Assembly: GCA_001701105.1 (NCBI GenBank) | Contig: DAAI01000004.1 | Location: 108,011 to 121,908, forward strand | Length of the DNA: 13,898 nucleotides | Direction: 5' to 3' | Origin: Bacteroidales bacterium GP1 | GTDB taxonomy: Bacteria > Bacteroidota > Bacteroidia > Bacteroidales > Muribaculaceae | Shown here: positions 8,452 to 13,898 of the stretch, one piece after another | Position numbering within the stretch: the stretch's first letter is position 1 | Layout: each line of letters opens with the position of its first letter | Notes under the pieces: model-generated | Database searches by the model: none | Seen by the model: the letters and a program-made list of their open reading frames with translations, nothing else | What the model was told of the DNA's origin: nothing | Made by a program: the position numbers and the translations under genes

Positions 8452-9651
8452 TCAGCTGTTCAGAATTTTTCCGGCCAATTCAAGCCCAAGAGCACGAGCC
8501 TCTTCCCGGACCGTATCATCGATGCTTTGCTTCATGGCGATGAAGCCGGTGAGTTCTATTCCTCTTTCAGCGGCAAACCCCTCGATAGCCGACCGCACCG
8601 GACCCCGTGCCCAAGTATATCCTCCGAAGCCCCCCATTACTTTGCCAGTAATTTCTCTTACCGACATCGCAGTGAGAAATGCCTGTATCGGAGGCATGAG
8701 GGTCATGCTGTATGTGGCCGAACCGACAACGAGTCCTTTATAGCGGAAAGCATCGCTGATAATGTCGCTCATCTGGGAATGCCCCGCGTTATGAATCTTG
8801 ATTTTCTTTATGCCCCCTTCGGCAAGTCCGCGCGCCACTTCCTCTGCTATTTCAGCCGTATTTCCATACATCGACGAATAAACTATCACCGCGCCTTCCT
8901 CGCTTTCATATTTTGAAAGTCTGTCGTAGATGCCGATTACTTTGGCGATTTCACGATGCCATACGGGTCCATGCGTAGAGCAGATGTAATCAAGCTCCAC
9001 TCCGGAAAGCGTGCCAAGAGCCCTTTGCACGAATTTACCGTATTTCCCCACTATGTTACTGTAATATCGATACATTTCCGGCCAATAGTCGGCTACATCC
9101 ATTTCATCATCAACCACGGCTCCGTTGAGCGCGCCAAATGTACCGAAACCGTCTCCGGAGAATAGCGTCTTTATTTCCTTGACATAGGTCATCATAGTTT
9201 CGGGCCAGTGCACCATCGGGGTGAGGACGAATTTCAAGGAAATCCCTCCGAGGTCGATCTCCGTACCATCCTTCACTTCCAGATAGCGATCGCTATCATC
9301 AATATGATAGAATCCTTTGATCATGCCAATTGTCTGGTTGTTGCCTATGATCTTCATGTTCGGCCAGCGTTGAAGCACCTGGACAATCGATCCTGAATGA
9401 TCGGGTTCCATATGATGCACCACAAGATAATCTATCTCCCGACCTTCCACGGCACGTTCTATCCCGGCGATATATTCGCGCACCTCATCGATATGCGCCG
9501 TATCCAGCAGGGCTATCTTATCGCTCCCCTTCACTATATATGAATTATAGCTCACGCCAAGCGGCAATGGCCACAATGCCTCGAATTTCTCAGTCACCCT
9601 GTCGTTGACGCCCACATAATGGACTCCTTTGATTATTTCTCTGATATTCAT
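8452..9651 (-). CDS. fprA: Class A flavodiiron protein (oxygen/nitric oxide reductase)
   Basis: Flavodiiron proteins reduce O2 to water, or NO to N2O, in the cytoplasm of anaerobes, usually with electrons from rubredoxin. The 399 residues form the two-domain core: a metallo-beta-lactamase-like diiron domain (about 1-250) and a flavodoxin domain (about 254-396). All diiron ligands are visible: His80, Glu82, Asp84 and His85 in HHMEPDHSGS, His148 in HWPETMMTY, Asp167 in SGDGFG and His227 in STHGPVWH. The FMN phosphate loop is SSMYGNTAE (259-267), and PGGYTWARG-like residues (GFGGYTWARGP) occur late in the flavodoxin domain. There is no C-terminal rubredoxin or flavin reductase extension, so it is class A and needs a separate redox partner, not seen here. 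It is the first gene of a leftward operon. Confidence 0.96.
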   Translation of the reverse strand: MNIREIIKGVHYVGVNDRVTEKFEALWPLPLGVSYNSYIVKGSDKIALLDTAHIDEVREYIAGIERAVEGREIDYLVVHHMEPDHSGSIVQVLQRWPNMKIIGNNQTIGMIKGFYHIDDSDRYLEVKDGTEIDLGGISLKFVLTPMVHWPETMMTYVKEIKTLFSGDGFGTFGALNGAVVDDEMDVADYWPEMYRYYSNIVGKYGKFVQRALGTLSGVELDYICSTHGPVWHREIAKVIGIYDRLSKYESEEGAVIVYSSMYGNTAEIAEEVARGLAEGGIKKIKIHNAGHSQMSDIISDAFRYKGLVVGSATYSMTLMPPIQAFLTAMSVREITGKVMGGFGGYTWARGPVRSAIEGFAAERGIELTGFIAMKQSIDDTVREEARALGLELAGKILNS

Positions 9652-9749
9652 ATCGTTCTTTCTATCGCAGTATTAATTTTTGACTTTTCGGCTCGGACTT
9701 AACCTTCCAACCGCTTGTGGCGAGAAAAATTTATACTCTTTTCTCACTG

Positions 9750-9757
9750 CAAATTTA
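9750..9757 (-). promoter_or_regulatory. Candidate -7 element for the fprA operon
   Basis: Read on the minus strand this is TAAATTTG, which matches the Bacteroidetes -7 consensus TAnnTTTG and lies about 100 bases before the fprA start. No good TTTG -33 element is visible at the expected distance, so the call rests on the -7 box alone. The divergent element at 9770-9777 is close by, so the two promoters may share regulators. Confidence 0.35.
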
Positions 9758-9769
9758 ATGAATTATTGC

Positions 9770-9777
9770 TAATTTTG
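9770..9777 (+). promoter_or_regulatory. Candidate -7 element for the DUF486 gene
   Basis: TAATTTTG matches TAnnTTTG and lies 54 bases before the ATG at 9832. A -33 TTTG is not evident at the usual spacing, so confidence is moderate to low. The 180-base region between the divergent genes is otherwise AT-rich. Confidence 0.4.
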
Positions 9778-9831
9778 TATCTTGTTTAAGAAAATCAATT
9801 AAAAATTTTAAACCGCGAAGAATATAGGAAT

Positions 9832-10209
9832 ATGAAAACTGCCCTCATAACCGTGCTGTTGCTGGTAATATCAAACGTCTTTATGACATTCGCATGGTAT
9901 GGAAACCTTAAGCTCCAGACTATGGGCATATCCAAGAATTGGCCGCTGATAGTGGTGATACTCGTATCTTGGGGACTCGCATTGGTTGAGTATTTTTTCA
10001 TGATTCCTGCCAACAGGATGGGATTCCGCGAAAACGGCGGCCCTTTCTCCCTGTTCCAGCTTAAAATCATTCAGGAAGCCATATCTCTTGTAGTATTCAC
10101 GATCATTGCCATGATGATGTTTCAGGGTGAGAAACTGCACTGGAATCATGTAGCGGCATTTGTATGCCTGATGGGCGCCGTAGCATTCGCCTTCCTCCCC
10201 ACAGAATAA
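9832..10209 (+). CDS. DMT-like small membrane protein, DUF486 family
   Basis: This 125-residue integral membrane protein matches the DUF486 family, which is distantly related to small drug/metabolite transporters. Four transmembrane helices are visible at about 3-21, 38-57, 79-98 and 105-122. Family marks are SNVFMTFAWYGNLK (14-27), SWGLALVEYFFMIPANRMG (46-64), FSLFQLKIIQEAISLVVF (72-89) and the last helix after GEKLHWNHVAAF. No substrate has been assigned to the family as far as I know, so export of a small compound is only a guess. It is a single gene, divergent from fprA and followed by an AT-rich spacer with no obvious terminator. The ATG at 9832 gives the normal family N-terminus. Confidence 0.9.
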   Translation: MKTALITVLLLVISNVFMTFAWYGNLKLQTMGISKNWPLIVVILVSWGLALVEYFFMIPANRMGFRENGGPFSLFQLKIIQEAISLVVFTIIAMMMFQGEKLHWNHVAAFVCLMGAVAFAFLPTE

Positions 10210-10325
10210 ACATCGCTCCAAATCTCCATTTCAATATTCATATAAATCAACGATTGCTGTATAATCAGTTTTACTATGCGATAATTTTAGATTTATTCGT
10301 AAAACAAGTTATATGTTATTCTATA

Positions 10326-10357
10326 TTTGCTTTTGATATAAAAAATATTTAACTTTG
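10326..10357 (+). promoter_or_regulatory. Consensus Bacteroidetes promoter
   Basis: TTTG at 10326-10329 is separated by exactly 20 bases from TAACTTTG at 10350-10357, a full match to the Bacteroidetes primary sigma consensus (TTTG-N19/21-TAnnTTTG). Transcription would begin near 10364, about a dozen bases before the ATG at 10377, leaving a very short leader. It should drive the small broken operon at 10377-10781 and may read on into the gene at 10813. This is one of the two best promoters in the window. Confidence 0.75.
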
Positions 10358-10376
10358 CATTATTAAGGATAGCACT

Positions 10377-10614
10377 ATGGAATTATCAGTACAAGAAATC
10401 TACAATGTTTCGGCTATGAACCGAATTGTTGGAGTGGCTTAAACAATTGGCTGCGAAAAGATTCCGAAGTCTCAACAATTATATTGATACGATTCACATG
10501 GATGCTTCTTTTAATACGCCTAATGCCGCAATAGTTACTGTAATGAAAGAATTGAAGGATGAATCGAATCTCTCAAATGCTGATATGAGCGTTTTTGATT
10601 CATTCCTGAAATAG
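10377..10614 (+). pseudogene. Frameshifted small gene, possible antitoxin
   Basis: From the ATG at 10377 the frame reads MELSVQEIYNVSAMN, then shifts into nonsense and stops at 10442. The +1 frame continues at once with ELLEWLKQLAAKRF and runs to a stop at 10614. Removing one C of the CC pair at 10421-10422 would join both halves into a smooth 78-residue protein with a helical, charged profile. This points to a one-base insertion in a once intact gene. It lies directly behind a consensus promoter and 11 bases before a toxin-like gene, so an antitoxin role fits by position and size; I do not recognise a specific antitoxin family. Alternatives are restart at the in-frame TTG (10426) or ATG (10498), or a sequencing error. 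Confidence 0.55.
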
Positions 10615-10625
10615 CTTGATATTAA

Positions 10626-10781
10626 ATGAAAGAGATTAAATCCGCTAATAGTTTCAAGAAGGATCTGAAACTATTTGCTAACAATACTAAAATTCCGGAA
10701 GTGTATGAGTTAATAGACAAATATCTTCTGGGAGGAATAAGCAAGCCGGGCAGTCACGGCACCATCTCTTCTCAAGATTAA
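10626..10781 (+). pseudogene. Truncated RelE/YafQ-like toxin remnant
   Basis: This 51-residue frame is too short for standard ORF cut-offs. The first 40 residues (SANSFKKDLKLFANNT, then PEVYELIDKYLLGGISKP) resemble the N-terminal helices of RelE-superfamily toxins of the YafQ type. Those are normally about 90 residues, and the helical pair is followed by a K/R-D-H-x-L segment and a sheet with catalytic His, Asp and Arg, which cleave mRNA on the ribosome. Here the sequence turns to GSHGTISSQD and stops, so all catalytic positions are missing and no frame downstream supplies them. It starts 11 bases after the frameshifted gene, as toxins follow antitoxins in such operons. The family call is by eye and tentative; a short unrelated peptide is possible. 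Confidence 0.5.
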
Positions 10782-10812
10782 CACGAAATATAAATAATTA
10801 TATAGGAATATA

Positions 10813-11304
10813 ATGGCAACTTATATCTTATTTTGGAATCCGGCTATATCAAGTTATAACCAACAGCGTTTTGAGAACGACTTTTGGGATGGATTTGGGG
10901 TCGGGAACTGGAGTTTCAATGAGTATGAAAAAATTCAACCGGGTGACAGATTCTATATGGTGCGCTGCGGAGATGGCAATGTAGGTATTGTAATGAAAGG
11001 TATCATACTCACCGAAGCGTATGAGTCACATGATTGGTCGCCTAAGAACCGCTCCCATATCTACTATGCTGATATATACCAGAATTTTACAATAAACTCA
11101 TTCGAGGATGTGAAATTGCTAACTCCGGATCAACTTACGAAGGAAATACCCGACTTCAATTGGTATGGAGGTCACTCCGGTAGACGTCTCAGCGAAGAAG
11201 CAGCCGGGAAGCTCGATATTCTATGGAATAAATATCTGACAGAAAATCCGAACCTTGTTGAAAAAGACTTGGCTTTTAAGAATCAGAATGATTATCCAAA
11301 TTGA
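10813..11304 (+). CDS. Hypothetical protein, possible EVE/PUA-like fold
   Basis: This intact 163-residue soluble protein has no signal peptide or membrane segment. The N-terminus ATYILFWNPAISSY (2-15) and the core IQPGDRFYMVRCG (41-53) followed by GNVGIVMKGII (55-65) are the pattern of EVE/PUA-like beta barrels, in which a short strand, a 'GDRxY' turn and a 'GIVGxG' strand line a pocket for modified bases. Aromatic residues are plentiful (Trp8, Trp33, Trp75, Trp117). The second half (99-143) is mostly helical. EVE-like proteins often bind modified DNA or RNA bases, and some accompany restriction genes, but none are seen here. AGGA occurs about 6 bases before the ATG. It stands 31 bases after the toxin remnant in AT-rich DNA, which suggests acquisition. 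Fold assignment is tentative; that the gene is real is likely. Confidence 0.6.
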   Translation: MATYILFWNPAISSYNQQRFENDFWDGFGVGNWSFNEYEKIQPGDRFYMVRCGDGNVGIVMKGIILTEAYESHDWSPKNRSHIYYADIYQNFTINSFEDVKLLTPDQLTKEIPDFNWYGGHSGRRLSEEAAGKLDILWNKYLTENPNLVEKDLAFKNQNDYPN

Positions 11305-11674
11305 TTCTTATGAATTTCAATTAGCATATCATAAGGATAGGTACCCTTATTCCCTCCTGCAAAAAGAGATAAACTTGAAGAAAATCCAGGTTTATTGGCC
11401 AATTATTTTTTATTAAGTAATTAATACCCCATATTATCGTAGATACCGGATGTCAATTCTTCATCAATAATGCCTGTATGCGATCTATTGAGCAATGCTA
11501 AATTGTTAAGGAGTAGCAGGAATTTATTGAATGCTTTGTGAACGTCCCATTAGATTTTGGAGATTTCCAGAAGGCTTGATGGCTCGGTTGGCTTGACGCG
11601 TCTTCATTACTCGCAGAAAAAGAAAAGTCAGCGGGGCTGATGATTACGAGCTGACCACAACAGGATTGTTTAAA

Positions 11675-11706
11675 TTTGGATTGCTTCAAAATTTTTTCTA
11701 ATTTTG
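11675..11706 (+). promoter_or_regulatory. Consensus Bacteroidetes promoter before a long hairpin
   Basis: TTTG (11675-11678), a spacer of 20 bases and TAATTTTG (11699-11706) fit the Bacteroidetes promoter consensus exactly. A transcript would start near 11713, run through the hairpin at 11742-11822, and could continue to the lipoprotein ATG at 12011, giving a leader of about 300 bases. It may instead make a short non-coding RNA. Confidence 0.7.
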
Positions 11707-11741
11707 TAACCAAATTCAGCTGATATGTAGGCTGATTAAAA

Positions 11742-11822
11742 AGGTGTTATTTGAATTATCTTTGCTTAGTAAATTCTCGCAAAATCTACTAATTGTTAGA
11801 AAGATAATGGCTAATAACACCT
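11742..11822. repeat. 81-base imperfect inverted repeat / long hairpin
   Basis: Three paired blocks nest symmetrically: AGGTGTTATT (11742-11751) with AATAACACCT (11813-11822); TTATCTTT (11756-11763) with AAAGATAA (11800-11807); and TTAGTA (11766-11771) with TACTAA (11787-11792). Internal loops of 4/5 and 2/7 bases separate them, and a 15-base terminal loop remains (11772-11786). Twenty-four base pairs in this register are unlikely by chance. As RNA it would be a bulged stem about 36 bases tall. It could be a structured leader, a small RNA, or a miniature inverted-repeat element. No flanking target duplication was evident, and it does not fit the core motifs of integron attC sites. Confidence 0.65.
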
Positions 11823-11839
11823 ACATCGGATGCTATATA

Positions 11840-11853
11840 TACTCAATTGAGTA
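11840..11853. repeat. Perfect 14-base palindrome
   Basis: TACTCAATTGAGTA is fully palindromic and lies 17 bases after the long hairpin, within an AT-rich stretch. It has the size and symmetry of a dimeric regulator's operator. It lies downstream of the predicted start at about 11713, so it would act as a roadblock or serve an unseen promoter nearer the lipoprotein gene. Function is not shown. Confidence 0.4.
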
Positions 11854-12010
11854 CTATATTGCAATTCGGTGTGGGTGTCTTGTCATATCTCTAACAAAGG
11901 CAGTGCGAGAAGCCTACTAAGCCGATATGAAAAGTACAATCCCACACCTTTTCTGTATTAATCAATCATTATCTTATTGGGATTGTGAGATACTAACAAA
12001 TGTTGTTATA

Positions 12011-12445
12011 ATGAAACCCAAGCTCTTACATCTACAATCGCTGGCGGCTACAGTCCTGGGAGTCATTATGGCCTTCGCTTTTGTAAGCTGTAGCCATGAT
12101 GACAAAGGCCCCGACGCAAACTCTCTTACCGACACCACTTGGACCATCCTCTCATGTGTGGATAATTCCGACGGAGAATCTGATGATGATTTTGTTGGAT
12201 TAACCATCACTTTCAAAAAAGATGGTAATGTAAAATTTTCTCCGGCAACAGATTGGACTTACGCAAAGTGGAGTCTGAATGGAAATACTCTTAAACTCGT
12301 ATTAGGAGAGGGTATGCCCGATGATTATATGGAAGGGATATTCGTAATCAATGGAAATAATGCTACATATAAATATTCCTGGTACGACTATGAAGGCGAA
12401 TGGGGTGGTGAAGATCATTATTCCATGACCCTCCTGAAGAAATAA
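12011..12445 (+). CDS. Small secreted lipoprotein, lipocalin-like beta protein
   Basis: The frame is open from an ATG at 11927, but the ATG at 12011 is the better start because it gives a clean lipoprotein signal peptide: MKPKLLH, a hydrophobic stretch (about 8-23) and a lipobox FVSC with Cys27. The mature protein begins Cys-Ser-His-Asp-Asp, and acidic residues right after the Cys act as a surface-export signal in many Bacteroidetes lipoproteins. The 118-residue mature part opens with LTDTTWTILSCVD and continues as alternating strands: GLTITFKKDGNVKF, AKWSLNGNTLKLVL, GIFVINGNNATYKY and a last strand MTLLKK. That is the pattern of the small lipocalin-like lipoproteins common in Bacteroidales. 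No ligand can be assigned. It is flanked by the hairpin region upstream and a strong terminator downstream, so it is probably monocistronic. Confidence 0.8.
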   Translation: MKPKLLHLQSLAATVLGVIMAFAFVSCSHDDKGPDANSLTDTTWTILSCVDNSDGESDDDFVGLTITFKKDGNVKFSPATDWTYAKWSLNGNTLKLVLGEGMPDDYMEGIFVINGNNATYKYSWYDYEGEWGGEDHYSMTLLKK

Positions 12446-12474
12446 ACATTCGGGCATCAATAGAATAATACTGC

Positions 12475-12512
12475 GAAGGAGATGCACCGGAAAATTCCAA
12501 TGCATCTCCTTC
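12475..12512. terminator. Bidirectional hairpin between lipoprotein gene and glnN
   Basis: A perfect 12-base stem (GAAGGAGATGCA with TGCATCTCCTTC) surrounds a 14-base loop at 12487-12500. It lies 29 bases after the lipoprotein stop and 39 bases beyond the leftward glnN stop, so it suits both convergent transcripts. Neither side has a strong T-run (TGATTATATT on the plus strand; GCAGTATTATT on the minus strand), which is common for Bacteroidetes terminators. Confidence 0.75.
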
Positions 12513-12551
12513 TGATTATATTCGGATTATACTATATAGCAGGCTTTTGGG

Positions 12552-13898
12552 TTAGCGGACGAAGAGGAGTTCACGATATTTCGGAAGAGGCCATATTTCG
12601 TTATCTACCATCAATTCCAGCTTGTCGATATGATAGCGGATATTCTCCATCTTGGGAAGCACGGTGTCGTGATATGCAATGGCTTTATCGCGCTCGCTTT
12701 CGATGCGGTTGGCTATCCGCCGCGCATCCACCATCTCCTTCACTCCTGCCTTTATAGCCGAGATATGGTCGCTGATCTGCTCGATGTTTTCCAGATCCTG
12801 ACCCGCGACTGTATCGGCTTTTGCTCCACTGAAGAGCTGCTTGATCTTATATACATTGTCGAGAAGCACCGACTGATATCGCACGGCGGCCGGAATGATA
12901 TGATTGATGGCAAGATCGCCGAGCACCCTGCTCTCTATCTGCACTTTCTTGGTGTACATCTGCCATTTCACCTCATTTCGGGCTGCAATCTCCTTGCGGG
13001 TGAGTACTCCTGATTTCTCGAACATCTCCACATTTTCCGGGAGCATATAAGTATCGTACATCAATGGCGCTGATGTCTCAACATCCAGCCCACGCCGTTT
13101 TGCCTCGGCTTTCCATTCGTCGCTGTATCCATTTCCATCGAAATGAATATCCTTCGACTCTCTGATGAGGCGGCGCACTTCCGCCAGCACTGCCGCATCT
13201 CTATCCTCGCCGGCCCTGATACGCACCTCCACCGCCGCATAAAATTCATTAAGCTGATTGGCCACTGCGGCATTCAAGGCTATCATGGCGGCCGCATTAT
13301 TGGCTGAAGAACCTACGGCACGGTATTCAAACCTATTTCCGGTAAAGGCAAAGGGGCTTGTACGATTGCGGTCGGTATTGTCAAGAAGAAGCTCAGGTAT
13401 CTGCGCAACATCAATGCTGATAGCATCCTTCGCCTTTACGCTCAATGAGTCGGGATCGTGACGCTCTACTTTCTCCAGTACCTCACTCAGCTGCTTGCCG
13501 AGGAACATGGAGATGATTGCCGGAGGGGCTTCGTTTGCTCCGAGTCGATGCGCGTTGGTGGCAGTTATGATGGATGCTTTAAGCAATCCGTTGTGCTTCT
13601 TAACGGCGGCCATCACGTTGACAACCATCGTTACGAAACGAAGATTATCATCGGCCGTCTTTCCCGGAGCAAATAGCGGAATGCCTGAATCCGTGGCAAG
13701 GCTCCAATTATTATGCTTTCCGCTGCCATTGATGCCGGCAAAAGGCTTTTCATGCAGCAGAACCCTGAAATTATGACGCTTCGCTACTTCTTCCATCACC
13801 GACATCACCAGCAGATTATGGTCGTTGGCAAGATTGCATTCCTCATATATAGGAGCGAGTTCAAATTGATTGGGAGCCACTTCATTATGGCTCGTTTT
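12552..13898 (-). CDS. glnN: Type III glutamine synthetase, C-terminal part
   Basis: The enzyme joins ammonia to glutamate using ATP, the main entry of nitrogen into amino acids. The frame runs off the right edge with residues HNEVAPNQFELAPI upstream of any start, so this is 448 residues of the C-terminal part of a family protein of about 730; the GTG near 13880 is internal. Type III marks are KPFAGINGSGKHNNWS (13701-13748, ATP/glutamate site) and NRTSPFAFTGNRFEYRAVGSS (about 13305-13370). A long helical C-terminal region (about 12560-12900) follows, typical of GSIII double-ring dodecamers. This class, lacking the adenylylation loop of GSI, is the common glutamine synthetase of Bacteroidales. 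The visible part is intact. It converges with the lipoprotein gene across a hairpin terminator. Confidence 0.96.
   Translation of the reverse strand, partial: KTSHNEVAPNQFELAPIYEECNLANDHNLLVMSVMEEVAKRHNFRVLLHEKPFAGINGSGKHNNWSLATDSGIPLFAPGKTADDNLRFVTMVVNVMAAVKKHNGLLKASIITATNAHRLGANEAPPAIISMFLGKQLSEVLEKVERHDPDSLSVKAKDAISIDVAQIPELLLDNTDRNRTSPFAFTGNRFEYRAVGSSANNAAAMIALNAAVANQLNEFYAAVEVRIRAGEDRDAAVLAEVRRLIRESKDIHFDGNGYSDEWKAEAKRRGLDVETSAPLMYDTYMLPENVEMFEKSGVLTRKEIAARNEVKWQMYTKKVQIESRVLGDLAINHIIPAAVRYQSVLLDNVYKIKQLFSGAKADTVAGQDLENIEQISDHISAIKAGVKEMVDARRIANRIESERDKAIAYHDTVLPKMENIRYHIDKLELMVDNEIWPLPKYRELLFVR

Larger units (their letters stand above)
11305..12010. other. Long AT-rich spacer without a convincing gene
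   Basis: These 706 bases hold no plus-strand reading frame that looks like a protein. A minus-strand frame at 11498-11713 stays open for 71 codons but needs a TTG start and has no recognisable family; it overlaps the promoter at 11675-11706 on the other strand. A small inverted repeat (ATAAGG/CCTTAT, 11331-11350) sits just after the EVE-like gene. The section 11540-11660 is less AT-rich than its flanks and may be a remnant of a lost gene or element. The right part holds the promoter, hairpin and palindrome listed separately. An 8-base inverted repeat (GGTGTGGG 11868-11875, CCCACACC 11941-11948) also occurs. Confidence 0.6.

Noticed and set aside
11331..11350. Terminator after the EVE-like gene
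   Set aside because: The ATAAGG/CCTTAT stem is only 6 pairs, AT-rich and not followed by a T-run, so it is too weak to call.
11498..11713. 71-codon open frame on the minus strand in the long spacer
   Set aside because: It needs a TTG start, has no recognisable family or ribosome site, and its beginning overlaps a consensus promoter on the opposite strand. It could be a gene remnant but cannot be supported as a gene.
11742..11822. Integron attC-like recombination site
   Set aside because: The bulged hairpin shape is similar, but the terminal boxes do not match the GTTRRRY / RYYYAAC core motifs, and no integrase or cassette array is present.
11927..12010. N-terminal extension of the lipoprotein from the ATG at 11927
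   Set aside because: The 28 extra residues would bury the signal peptide; the ATG at 12011 gives a normal lipoprotein N-terminus.
13878..13880. GTG as the real start of glutamine synthetase
   Set aside because: Conserved GSIII residues (HNE) continue upstream in frame to the window edge, so the GTG is internal and the gene is merely cut by the window.

Overview
The window looks like chromosomal DNA of an anaerobic gut-type Bacteroidales, possibly Muribaculaceae-like. This is inferred from several features. There is a type III glutamine synthetase and a Bacteroides-like biosynthetic arginine decarboxylase. A class A flavodiiron protein is present. The best promoters have the Bacteroidetes form TTTG-N20-TAnnTTTG, and Shine-Dalgarno sites are weak or absent. 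The lipoprotein carries the Cys-Ser-x-Asp-Asp start typical of surface-exported Bacteroidetes lipoproteins. No rRNA, tRNA, CRISPR array or intact insertion sequence was seen.

Region 1 (1-6534, rightward) is a compact housekeeping block: the 3' part of an ArgC-family gene, a short ssb, speA, truA, ligA and rpe, ending at a strong hairpin. Spacers are 3-51 bases, so much of it may be co-transcribed. The ArgC-family protein is the oddity: it keeps the ArgC scaffold and C-terminal signature but has lost the catalytic cysteine and the glycine-rich loop after it. Region 2 (6504-9651, leftward) is a tight three-gene unit, fprA - DedA-family membrane protein - PatB/MalY-type PLP lyase, convergent with rpe and sharing its terminator. 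A 180-base divergent promoter region separates fprA from a small DUF486 membrane protein gene.

Region 3 (about 10210-12470) is AT-rich and gene-poor and looks like an accessory or decaying island. It holds a consensus promoter in front of what looks like a broken toxin-antitoxin operon: a frameshifted small first gene and a RelE/YafQ-like toxin cut short. A stand-alone protein with an EVE/PUA-like look follows. Then come about 700 bases without a convincing gene, containing a second consensus promoter, an 81-base imperfect hairpin and a perfect 14-base palindrome, and finally a small secreted lipoprotein gene. Region 4 (12475-13898, leftward) is a bidirectional hairpin terminator and the C-terminal 448 residues of type III glutamine synthetase, whose start lies outside the window.

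The two strongest candidates for something undescribed are the catalytically stripped ArgC homologue next to ssb, and the promoter-hairpin-palindrome unit at 11675-11853, which could encode a structured leader or small RNA or be a miniature element. No complete new multi-gene defence system can be supported from this sequence alone.
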